DNA from: Mucilaginibacter sp. UR6-1
Lineage (GTDB): Bacteria; Bacteroidota; Bacteroidia; Sphingobacteriales; Sphingobacteriaceae
Assembly (NCBI RefSeq): GCF_020880975.1
Contig: NZ_JAJIWP010000006.1
Coordinates: 1 to 64,000, forward strand
DNA length: 64,000 bases
Direction: 5' to 3'
The notes beneath the pieces were generated by a model that was not told where the DNA came from, did no database searches, and saw nothing but the letters and a program-made list of their open reading frames with translations. This document shows, piece by piece, positions 53,016-60,369 of this stretch. The position numbers and the translations under genes were made by a program. Positions within the stretch are counted from its first letter, which is position 1. Every line of letters begins with the position of its first letter.

Positions 53016-53440
53016 TGCCCGCTATACAATTTTTTGAAGAAGACATTCAATTTAAGCTGAAACATAAAACACAGGTAAGGCAATGGATAAAAGCCACCAT
53101 TGAGGCTGAGGGATATAAGTTAAAGGAACTCAACTATATTTTTTGCTCAGACGCTTACCTGATAGAGATAAACCGGCAGTACTTAAACCACGATACATAT
53201 ACCGATATTGTAACCTTTGATAACAGCGAGATACAAGGGAACATTGTAGGTGATATTTTTATTTCTGTTGAACGTACCCGCGAAAATGCCGCCAAGTTTG
53301 GCGTTGCCGAAGCTGATGAATTGCACCGCGTTGTTATTCACGGGGCATTGCATTTGCTTGGCTATACTGATAAAAAGCCTTCCGATAAAAAAAATATGAC
53401 ACTAAAAGAGGATTATTATTTGAGCAAACGCTCATTTTAA
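53015..53440 (+). CDS. ybeY: Endoribonuclease YbeY
   Basis: 141 residues. YbeY processes the 3' end of 16S rRNA and takes part in ribosome quality control. The core is present: YIFCSDAYLIEINRQYLNHD, YTDIVTFDNSEIQGNIVGDI, FISVERTRENAAKFG and the zinc motif HRVVIHGALHLLGYTDKKPS. The canonical motif is HGxLHLxGYDH; here the third His position is occupied by the Asp of GYTD, as I recall is usual in Bacteroidota, so it is probably active. Coupled to the upstream gene by one base. Confidence 0.95.
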   Translation: MPAIQFFEEDIQFKLKHKTQVRQWIKATIEAEGYKLKELNYIFCSDAYLIEINRQYLNHDTYTDIVTFDNSEIQGNIVGDIFISVERTRENAAKFGVAEADELHRVVIHGALHLLGYTDKKPSDKKNMTLKEDYYLSKRSF

Positions 53441-53485
53441 TTCATAATTTTACCTTTATAAATCTCTATATCAATTTATTGAACC

Positions 53486-53998
53486 ATGAAAACATTGACC
53501 ATATTACTGGCATTATTATTTGTTGCACCGGCAAAAAGCGTGTACGATTTTAAACTAAAATCAATTGAAGGCAAAGAATTCTCGCTGGCTAAATACAAGG
53601 GCAAAAAAGTATTGATCGTTAATACAGCATCTGAATGCGGTTTTACACCACAGTACGCCGAATTGCAAAAGCTTGCCGATAAGTATAAGGACAAACTGGT
53701 GGTTATCGGTTTCCCGGCAAACAACTTTGGCGGCCAGGAGCCTGGTGCTAATTTGGAGATCAAATCATTTTGCCAAAAGAACTACGGCGTTACCTTTCCG
53801 CTAAGCGAAAAAGTTAGTGTTAAGGGAGATGACATCAGTCCGCTGTTTGCCTACCTTACTACTGCCGAAAACCCTGACTTTACCGGCGAGATAAAATGGA
53901 ACTTTGAGAAATTCCTGATTGATGAGAACGGAAAGCTTATCCACCGTTTTCGCTCAAAAACAACACCGCTATCACCAGAGATAACAAATGCATTATAA
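53486..53998 (+). CDS. Glutathione peroxidase family protein
   Basis: 170 residues with an N-terminal hydrophobic segment (LTILLALLFVAPAKS) that is a likely signal peptide. The peroxidatic Cys51 lies in VNTASECGFTPQY; Gln in GGQEPGA and Trp in IKWNFEKFLIDENG complete the triad. It has Cys rather than selenocysteine, so thioredoxin-type reduction is likely. It reduces peroxides in the periplasm or at the membrane. Single gene with a terminator downstream. Confidence 0.95.
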   Translation: MKTLTILLALLFVAPAKSVYDFKLKSIEGKEFSLAKYKGKKVLIVNTASECGFTPQYAELQKLADKYKDKLVVIGFPANNFGGQEPGANLEIKSFCQKNYGVTFPLSEKVSVKGDDISPLFAYLTTAENPDFTGEIKWNFEKFLIDENGKLIHRFRSKTTPLSPEITNAL

Positions 53999-54000
53999 AT

Positions 54001-54029
54001 AAAGAAGGCGCTTAAAGGCGCCTCTTTTA
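54001..54029 (+). terminator. Terminator of the glutathione peroxidase gene
   Basis: AGGCGC and GCGCCT form the stem of a hairpin with TTAAAG loop and T-rich flank, three bases past the stop. Confidence 0.8.
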
Positions 54030-54078
54030 TTTAACAAGCGTTATGCAATACGCGCATTCGGTAAGCGTTAACAGCATA

Positions 54079-54981
54079 ATGAAAAACCTGTTACAATTTT
54101 TAAAAAAACCTTATCTATATCTTTTACTGGTACGTTACTCTTTGGCAATTACCATGTTGCCTTATGCGTTTACCAAAATACTCCGTACCCAGTTTGTACT
54201 TACTTCATCATCGTTATTAACACCGCTTGAACAAACACCCGGAACAGTTTTAACCTGGGCTTTTTTAGGCCACTCACCCTGGTTTGAGGTGTTACTGGGC
54301 TTTTTTGAGTTGATACCTGCCCTGCTACTGTTTTTTAGAAGGACAACCTTTTTAGGCGCAGTATTAATGCTACCGGTAACCCTTAATGTTTTCCTGATAA
54401 ACTATGCGTTGGAGCTGTGGGATGCTACAAAACTTATTGCCACGGTACTATTAATTCTCAATCTTTTAATATTATTTATTGAGTGGAAAAAGGTGTTGGG
54501 CATATTGAAATTAATGCTATCTGAAACGCGTAAGTTAAATTTTATACGTACAGAATGGTTGATCAATACGCTGATTATTACGCTATGTGTATGGTCTTTT
54601 TGCCCTGGGCTATTAAATTATAGCCGCATAAACGATGAACTCATAGGCGACTGGTTTAATAATCATCCTATTGAATGGGTACAAACTGAAGAACGATTGA
54701 ATGATAGTTTAATAACTAATAAAAATTTAAAAATATATTTTAACCAGTTAGGTACCTATAACGAAACCGGAGGTATCGCTGTATCGCCATATCAATATCA
54801 GCTTGATCGGGGCAACAATACCATCAAATTCATCTACCAGTATAACCACCAAAGCTTTTCATGTAACTATAAGTTATCAGGCGATACCTTAATACTTGAG
54901 CGTTTGGTTGACAAGGAAAATCCTAAAAAACTAACCCGAACTTTTACTAAAAGGATCATGAACATGCAGCCAAAAATTTAG
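54079..54981 (+). CDS. Polytopic membrane protein, DoxX-like N-terminal part
   Basis: 300 residues from the ATG at 54079; the ATG at 54043 would add 12 polar residues and is possible. There are about five membrane helices in the first 180 residues (YLYLLLVRYSLAITMLPYAF, LGFFELIPALLLFF, LIATVLLILNLLILFIEW and a later WLINTLIITLCVWSFCPG). The last 110 residues are a soluble beta domain (LKIYFNQLGTYNETGGIAVS). It looks like a DoxX-related membrane unit fused to an extracytoplasmic domain. Function unknown. Convergent with mlaD, nine bases between stops. Confidence 0.75.
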   Translation: MKNLLQFLKKPYLYLLLVRYSLAITMLPYAFTKILRTQFVLTSSSLLTPLEQTPGTVLTWAFLGHSPWFEVLLGFFELIPALLLFFRRTTFLGAVLMLPVTLNVFLINYALELWDATKLIATVLLILNLLILFIEWKKVLGILKLMLSETRKLNFIRTEWLINTLIITLCVWSFCPGLLNYSRINDELIGDWFNNHPIEWVQTEERLNDSLITNKNLKIYFNQLGTYNETGGIAVSPYQYQLDRGNNTIKFIYQYNHQSFSCNYKLSGDTLILERLVDKENPKKLTRTFTKRIMNMQPKI

Positions 54982-54990
54982 CGTAATTCA

Positions 54991-55821
54991 TTAGTTTCCT
55001 TCTTCCTGCTTTTTCTTAACCTCTTCTTCCTGTTTTTTACGTTCTTCTTCGGCTTTTTCCTGAGCCTTCTTTTTTTCTTTTTCAGCCTTTTCCTGGGCCT
55101 TGCGGATCGAATCCTGCCTGGCTTTGGCTGCCTTCTCCTTCTTTTTAAAGAAACCACGCAGCAGGAAGTTACTTTGCGCCGCTTTCAAATCTTCGTGCAG
55201 GGTAACGGTGGCCGCGTCAACCGTTTTTATGGTTGATTTTGCCTGCTTAACGGTGCCGCGCAGGTCGTCCGCTATCTTATCGTCGTTCAGCAGGCGGCCA
55301 AGGCTGCCTTTGCCGTTGTTGATCTTGTAAACCACGTCAGACAGGTTGGCTGATAATTTTTCGGCATTATCGGCTACCCTGGTCAGCTTGTTAATCATCT
55401 TATCCACATCCAGCGGGTTAACCGCGGTCAGTTTATCGCCGTTTTGTACCACTTCCTGTGTTTTTACACCGCCCGGGGCTATGGCCACCAGCTTATCCCC
55501 CATCAAACCATCACTGCTAATGCTCAACCTGGAATCCTTTTTAATGAATTTATTTACGTTGCTGTTAAGGGTAAGGTCAACCCGAACCATGCTATCGGTA
55601 ACTATGGTTATGTTTTCAACCACACCTACATTTATGCCGGCAAAGCGTACATTATTGCCCACCTGCAAGCCGCTCACGTTTTTAAACTCTCCATAAACGT
55701 TAAAGGTGGAATTAAACATGCTTTTTTGGCTGCCTATTAAAAATATAGCTACCACCAGCACGGCTATGCCAAGTACAGAGAATAAACCGATTTTTATTTT
55801 TTGGGAAGATGTTGCTTTCAT
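54991..55821 (-). CDS. mlaD: MlaD family MCE domain protein
   Basis: 276 residues: one N-terminal membrane anchor (IGLFSVLGIAVLVVAIFLIG), an MCE domain (FNVYGEFKNVSGLQVGNNVR, FAGINVGVVENITIV), a helical part, and a C-terminal tail rich in Lys and Glu (about residues 210-276) that is a long charged helix. MCE proteins form hexamers that carry phospholipids between outer and inner membrane. The third gene of mlaE-mlaF-mlaD, overlapping mlaF by four bases. The highly charged tail may explain the lack of MlaC/MlaB genes here, though that is speculation. Confidence 0.93.
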   Translation of the reverse strand: MKATSSQKIKIGLFSVLGIAVLVVAIFLIGSQKSMFNSTFNVYGEFKNVSGLQVGNNVRFAGINVGVVENITIVTDSMVRVDLTLNSNVNKFIKKDSRLSISSDGLMGDKLVAIAPGGVKTQEVVQNGDKLTAVNPLDVDKMINKLTRVADNAEKLSANLSDVVYKINNGKGSLGRLLNDDKIADDLRGTVKQAKSTIKTVDAATVTLHEDLKAAQSNFLLRGFFKKKEKAAKARQDSIRKAQEKAEKEKKKAQEKAEEERKKQEEEVKKKQEEGN

Positions 55822-56609
55822 TTCTGTTCGTTAAAAAAGGATCGTACAAATTCATTATCTGAAGCCTGCAGCTCTTCATAACTGCCTTCGGCTATATATT
55901 CACCATCGTTCATCACCACAACACGGTCGGCGGTTATTTTGGCGCACTCCAGGTCGTGGGTTATGATGATGGATGATGTTTTATATTTTCGCTGCATATT
56001 GAGTATAAGCTCGCTGATCTCGCGCGAGGTGATCGGGTCAAGCCCGGTGGTGGGTTCATCATACAGCATAATTTCAGGCTTTACAATAAGTGTACGGGCC
56101 AAGCCGATGCGTTTGCGCATACCGCCTGACAGGTCGGACGGCATTTTATCGGCCGCGTCAGCCAATCCTACGCCCTCCAGCACTTCTTCAATGCGTTGGT
56201 CAATCTCTTGCTGGTCTTTAAGCTTTAAAACCCGTGTAAGCGGAAATTCGAGATTTTCACGCACGGTCATCGAATCGTACAAGGCTCCGCTTTGAAACAG
56301 GAAGCCCAACCTGATACGTAGTTGTTTCAGTTCATCCTCATTCATTTCGGTAACGGCTTCGCCAAATACATCAAGCTCGCCATCATCAGGCGTTAGCAGC
56401 CCTGCTATACATTGTATAGTTACTGATTTTCCCTGGCCGGATCGGCCAAGCACTACTACATTCTCGCCACGTTTAAGGTCGAGATTGATATCGCGCAGCA
56501 CCTCCTTATCACCAAAGGATTTTTTGAGGCCTTTAATATGGATAACCACCTCATTATTGTTAACCTTATCCGTTTGTTCTGCTATTGCTATATCGTTCTT
56601 TTGCGCCAT
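55818..56609 (-). CDS. mlaF: MlaF family ABC ATPase
   Basis: 263 residues. ATPase of the phospholipid/toluene-tolerance group. Walker A GRSGQGKS, signature LSGGMRKR, Walker B IMLYDEPTTGLDP, and switch His in SIIITHDLEC. The first 20 residues form a polar extension. It powers the MlaE/MlaD complex at the inner membrane. Four bases separate it from mlaE. Confidence 0.96.
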   Translation of the reverse strand: MAQKNDIAIAEQTDKVNNNEVVIHIKGLKKSFGDKEVLRDINLDLKRGENVVVLGRSGQGKSVTIQCIAGLLTPDDGELDVFGEAVTEMNEDELKQLRIRLGFLFQSGALYDSMTVRENLEFPLTRVLKLKDQQEIDQRIEEVLEGVGLADAADKMPSDLSGGMRKRIGLARTLIVKPEIMLYDEPTTGLDPITSREISELILNMQRKYKTSSIIITHDLECAKITADRVVVMNDGEYIAEGSYEELQASDNEFVRSFFNEQK

Positions 56610-56613
56610 GATA

Positions 56614-57387
56614 TCAATAGTATAATAAGTTGGTTATCTGAACGGCAATGGCATCTATCACAAAGATCCAAAGCGAGGCTGTTACTACAGCCGAGTTAGC
56701 CGCAATACCTACGCTTTCGGTGCCTTTATTGGAGTTATAGCCTTTATAGCATCCTACAAAACCTATCGCGAAGCCAAAAAATATGGTTTTAATAAATGCC
56801 GGTATAAAATCGATGAATTCGATCGAAGCGATACATTTATGGAAGTATAGGTAAAAACTGGTATCATCAGTTAAGTTAATAGCAATATACCCACCGAATA
56901 AGCCAATCACATCGCCTATAAGGGTAAGCAATGGTACCATAAAAGCGGTAGCTATAATGCGGGTAACCACCAGGTATTGCACCGGGTTAGCGCCTGATAC
57001 CTCCATAGCATCAATTTGCTCGGTAACCTTCATGCTGCCCAGTTCGGCACCTATACTTGACGCTATTTTACCCGCGCAGATGATAGCCGTAATCACAGGC
57101 CCTATCTCACGTATAAGCGCTATTGATAGTGTTCGCGGCAGCATGCTTTCGGCACCAAAATCAACCATGGTTGGCCGCAGTTGCAGTATCAGCACCAAGC
57201 CCATTATAAAAGAGGTTATGCCCACCAATGTTAACGATTTATAGCCAATCTCATAACACTGGCGCATAAACTCCGACCACTCAAAGCCTCCGGCAAAAAT
57301 ATTGCGAACAAAGCGCGTAAAAAATACGCCCTGCTCACCTATGCCTTCCAGCCATTTTTTCCACGCGGGTATTGCCTGCTCTGCCAT
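56614..57387 (-). CDS. mlaE: MlaE family phospholipid transport permease
   Basis: 257 residues from the ATG at 57387; an ATG at 57408 would add seven residues. The MlaE fold of about five helices is visible: YKSLTLVGITSFIMGLVLIL, LIREIGPVITAIICAGKIAS, EQIDAMEVSGANPVQYLVVT and GIAANSAVVTASLWIFVID. ABC permease that flips or pulls phospholipids between the membranes with MlaF and MlaD. The first gene of the operon. MlaA, MlaB and MlaC are not in the window. Confidence 0.94.
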   Translation of the reverse strand: MAEQAIPAWKKWLEGIGEQGVFFTRFVRNIFAGGFEWSEFMRQCYEIGYKSLTLVGITSFIMGLVLILQLRPTMVDFGAESMLPRTLSIALIREIGPVITAIICAGKIASSIGAELGSMKVTEQIDAMEVSGANPVQYLVVTRIIATAFMVPLLTLIGDVIGLFGGYIAINLTDDTSFYLYFHKCIASIEFIDFIPAFIKTIFFGFAIGFVGCYKGYNSNKGTESVGIAANSAVVTASLWIFVIDAIAVQITNLLYY

Positions 57388-57408
57388 AAACATCAGTTTA
57401 AAATCCAA

Positions 57409-57765
57409 CTACACACAAACATTCCTGTTTGTTTTACATAGCCGGTGTTCAATAATTAACTCACAGATATTTTGCGCAAAACGGGGGAGCTTACATGGTT
57501 ACTTAAAGTTTCAGCAAACGCAGGTGCGCAACGGTTTCAATGGTTACAGAACTTGGTATGATTAACACCGGGTACACCAGTTTTGTTTAATTCAGTGCCG
57601 TCAATTTAAAAGAGTATCCTCGCAAATGATCTTATATCATATAACCATCTGATCAGCAGAACTCAACTGCCCATTTCATATCAATATTATTAAAACCGTG
57701 TTTAAACATTCAATATTTATTCTACAAATTAATTATGTGTATTTTTGCATGATTTTTTCAATTTT
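57409..57765. other. 357-base intergenic stretch without a gene
   Basis: Divergent spacer between mlaE and the oxidoreductase gene at 57766. Only the TATTTTTG box at 57740 is recognisable as a regulatory signal. The 87-residue ORF that runs through its left part overlaps mlaE on the other strand and is not credible. I see no tRNA, repeat or terminator. Confidence 0.7.
57740..57747 (+). promoter_or_regulatory. -7 element ahead of the NAD(P)-binding protein
   Basis: TATTTTTG fits TAnnTTTG and ends 18 bases before the ATG at 57766. It rules out the in-frame TTG at 57745, which lies inside the element. Confidence 0.45.
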
Positions 57766-58422
57766 ATGGCATACAAAGCGATCATAGCCGGAGCAAGCGG
57801 ACTTATTGGCAGTAATTTACTGACCATGCTATTGCAGCACCCCGACTATGACGAAGTTTTGTTACTTAATCGTCGCCAATTACCTGTTCAGCATAAAAAA
57901 CTTATTCAGGCAATAATTAATTTTGATGAGCTTGACAAATATTCCGATCTGATAAAAGGGCACGCTGTATTTTGCTGCCTTGGCACAACTCAAAAACAAA
58001 CGCCAGACAGAAAAACATATCGCCAAATAGACCATGATTACCCGGTTAAGCTGGCACAATTTGCAGCACAAAATGGCGTTAAGCAATACCATCTGGTTTC
58101 GGCTATAGGTGCTAATACTTTAGCAGCTAATTTCTACTTAAAAACGAAAGGTGATGCGGAAAAGGATATTAGGGCTGCCGATGTAGAAAGTCTGCATATA
58201 TATCAGCCATCTTTTTTAGAAGGCAAGCGCAGTAAGCCGCGCTTGGGCGAGAAAATAGCTACGGCGGTATTTACAGTACTTAATCCCTTACTATTAGGCG
58301 GATTTAAAAAATACAGAAGTATAAAGGCAGAAAGCGTTGCAGCCGCAATGCTTAACCAATCATTAACCAACAATAAGGGAGTGTTTGTTTACACCACCGA
58401 TAAAATAAAACAATTAGCGTGA
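57766..58422 (+). CDS. NAD(P)-binding oxidoreductase (HTATIP2-like)
   Basis: 218 residues: a Rossmann fold with AIIAGASGLIGSNLL (GxxGxxG), HAVFCCLGTTQKQ, YRQIDHDYPVKLAQFAAQNG and VKQYHLVSAIGAN. The pattern matches atypical SDR proteins of the HTATIP2/YbbB-like group, whose substrates are unknown. It is coupled to the following ABC-F gene, whose GTG overlaps its stop by four bases. Confidence 0.88.
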   Translation: MAYKAIIAGASGLIGSNLLTMLLQHPDYDEVLLLNRRQLPVQHKKLIQAIINFDELDKYSDLIKGHAVFCCLGTTQKQTPDRKTYRQIDHDYPVKLAQFAAQNGVKQYHLVSAIGANTLAANFYLKTKGDAEKDIRAADVESLHIYQPSFLEGKRSKPRLGEKIATAVFTVLNPLLLGGFKKYRSIKAESVAAAMLNQSLTNNKGVFVYTTDKIKQLA

Positions 58423-60302
58423 GCACGTATATTTCAGGAGAAAATTTAGGCCATTCATTTCATGACCACTGGCTATTTAAAAACATGACCGTGGGTATTA
58501 ACCGCGGCCGCAGGGTGGCATTGGTTGGCGTTAATGGCGCAGGTAAATCAACCCTGTTAAAAATACTTTCAGGTCAGCTCAACCCTACCGAGGGCAAAGC
58601 TGTACGCGCACGCGATCTTCGTGTTGGTTACCTGGAGCAAGATCCGGATTTTAAGAGTGCCGTAACCATCAGCGATTATATTTTTAGTGAAGACAACATC
58701 CAGCAGCAGCTAATAAAGCGCTACGAGGAATTGCTTGAAAACGACCCGGACAACAGTAAAGCCATTGAAAAAATTATGGAAGAACTGAGCGAGGTTGATG
58801 CCTGGGAATATGAGTATAAGATAAAGACAATTCTTGGCAGGTTAGATATTCATCATCTCAACCAAAATATAGCCTCGTTATCAGGTGGGCAGAAAAAGCG
58901 TTTGGCGCTTGCCCGTTTGCTTATTGAAGATCCTGACCTGTATATATTGGATGAGCCTACCAACCACCTGGATATTGATACCATCGAGTGGCTTGAAAAG
59001 CTACTTACCGAGGGAAACAAAACCATCCTGATGGTTACGCACGACCGTTATTTTCTGGACAATGTATGTAATGAGATTATTGAGATAGATAAGGGTCGCA
59101 TATTTACTTATGCAGGTAATTATGGCTATTTTCTTGAAAAGAAGGCCGAACGTGAGGCTAATGACGAAGTACAGTTTCAAAAGAACAGCAATCTCTTAAA
59201 AAAGGAATTAGAATGGATGCGCCGACAGCCGCAGGCACGTGGAACAAAATCACAAGCCCGTATTAATTCCTTCTACGAACTTGAAGAAAAAACTAAGGGT
59301 GCCGGGCCAAAAGCAAAAGTTGAGTTGAGCGTTAAAACAGCGCGCCAGGGAAATAAGATTATGGAGCTTGAACACGTTAATAAAGGCTTTAACGGGCGCA
59401 CCATTATCGAAGGCTTTGATTATGTATTTAAAAAAGGCGACCGTATTGGCCTTGCCGGTAAAAACGGTACAGGCAAGTCTACCCTATTAAACCTCATTAC
59501 CGGCAATATATTGCCGGATACTGGCGAGGTTGTAAAGGGTGAAACAACCGTATTAGGTTATTTTCATCAGGCAGGTATTACATTTAAACCCGATGAAAGG
59601 GTTATAGATGTAGTAAAAAATGTAGCTGAATTTATTACCATGGCTGATGGAAAGATGATATCAGCTTCACAGCTACTCACCCTATTCTTGTTTCCACCTA
59701 AAAAACAACATGGTTTTATTAGTAACCTAAGTGGTGGCGAAAAGAAACGTTTGCAACTAATGAGCATCCTGATGAAGAATCCAAACTTTCTGATACTTGA
59801 TGAGCCTACTAACGATCTTGATATTGATACTCTAAACGTATTAGAAGAGTTTTTAACGGGTTATAATGGCGTTTTAATGCTGGTATCACACGATAGATAC
59901 TTGCTGGATAAACTTACCGAACAGCTTTTTATTATGGAAGGCAATGGCGATGTAAGGATATTTAACGGCAATTACTCAGAGTACAGGAATGAATTGGAGG
60001 CTGAAAAAGCGGCAGCCAAGCAAAAAAGCGAAGCTAAACCAGTTCAATCAACTCCTACCCCGGCAGCGGTTGTACCAAAAAAGAACAAGCTTAGCTATAA
60101 GGATCAGCGCGAATACGAAAACCTGGAGGGAGATATAGCCAAGCTGGAGATATCCATTAAAAACACAAACGACAAACTGAACGCATCCGGATTGGGGAGC
60201 GATGAACTTACTAAAATATTAGCCGAATTAGCTGCTTTAAATAGTCAATTAGATGAAAAAAGTATGCGCTGGCTTGAATTAACTGAATTAATTGAAGGGT
60301 AA
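58419..60302 (+). CDS. ABC-F family ATPase (Uup-like)
   Basis: 627 residues from a GTG start overlapping the previous stop. Two ABC domains in one chain without membrane segments: Walker A GVNGAGKST and GKNGTGKST, signatures LSGGQKKR and LSGGEKKR, Walker B LYILDEPTNHLD and FLILDEPTNDLD. A linker of about 80 residues between the domains carries WMRRQPQARGTKSQAR, and a C-terminal coiled coil of about 70 residues follows. This is the Uup/EttA layout, acting on ribosomes or DNA intermediates rather than transport. The stop is directly followed by a parS site. Confidence 0.94.
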   Translation: MSTYISGENLGHSFHDHWLFKNMTVGINRGRRVALVGVNGAGKSTLLKILSGQLNPTEGKAVRARDLRVGYLEQDPDFKSAVTISDYIFSEDNIQQQLIKRYEELLENDPDNSKAIEKIMEELSEVDAWEYEYKIKTILGRLDIHHLNQNIASLSGGQKKRLALARLLIEDPDLYILDEPTNHLDIDTIEWLEKLLTEGNKTILMVTHDRYFLDNVCNEIIEIDKGRIFTYAGNYGYFLEKKAEREANDEVQFQKNSNLLKKELEWMRRQPQARGTKSQARINSFYELEEKTKGAGPKAKVELSVKTARQGNKIMELEHVNKGFNGRTIIEGFDYVFKKGDRIGLAGKNGTGKSTLLNLITGNILPDTGEVVKGETTVLGYFHQAGITFKPDERVIDVVKNVAEFITMADGKMISASQLLTLFLFPPKKQHGFISNLSGGEKKRLQLMSILMKNPNFLILDEPTNDLDIDTLNVLEEFLTGYNGVLMLVSHDRYLLDKLTEQLFIMEGNGDVRIFNGNYSEYRNELEAEKAAAKQKSEAKPVQSTPTPAAVVPKKNKLSYKDQREYENLEGDIAKLEISIKNTNDKLNASGLGSDELTKILAELAALNSQLDEKSMRWLELTELIEG

Positions 60303-60318
60303 TGTTCCACGTGGAACA
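60303..60318. promoter_or_regulatory. parS site 1
   Basis: TGTTCCACGTGGAACA, a perfect 16-bp palindrome identical to my recollection of a functional parS variant recognised by ParB (Spo0J). It starts one base past the ABC-F stop codon. Confidence 0.88.
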
Positions 60319-60343
60319 TTATAATGAATAACGAATATTGATA

Positions 60344-60359
60344 TGTTCCACGTGGAACA
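60344..60359. promoter_or_regulatory. parS site 2
   Basis: Second perfect copy of TGTTCCACGTGGAACA, 41 bases downstream of the first (start to start), ending 10 bases before the mnmG ATG. The two sites are nearly four helical turns apart, on the same face of DNA. Confidence 0.88.
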
Positions 60360-60360
60360 T

Positions 60361-60365
60361 GGAGG
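60361..60365 (+). promoter_or_regulatory. Ribosome binding site of mnmG
   Basis: GGAGG with a four-base gap before the ATG at 60370. Such a strong site is unusual in this window and fixes the start at MFKK rather than at the earlier ATG inside parS site 2. Confidence 0.7.
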
Positions 60366-60369
60366 AATT

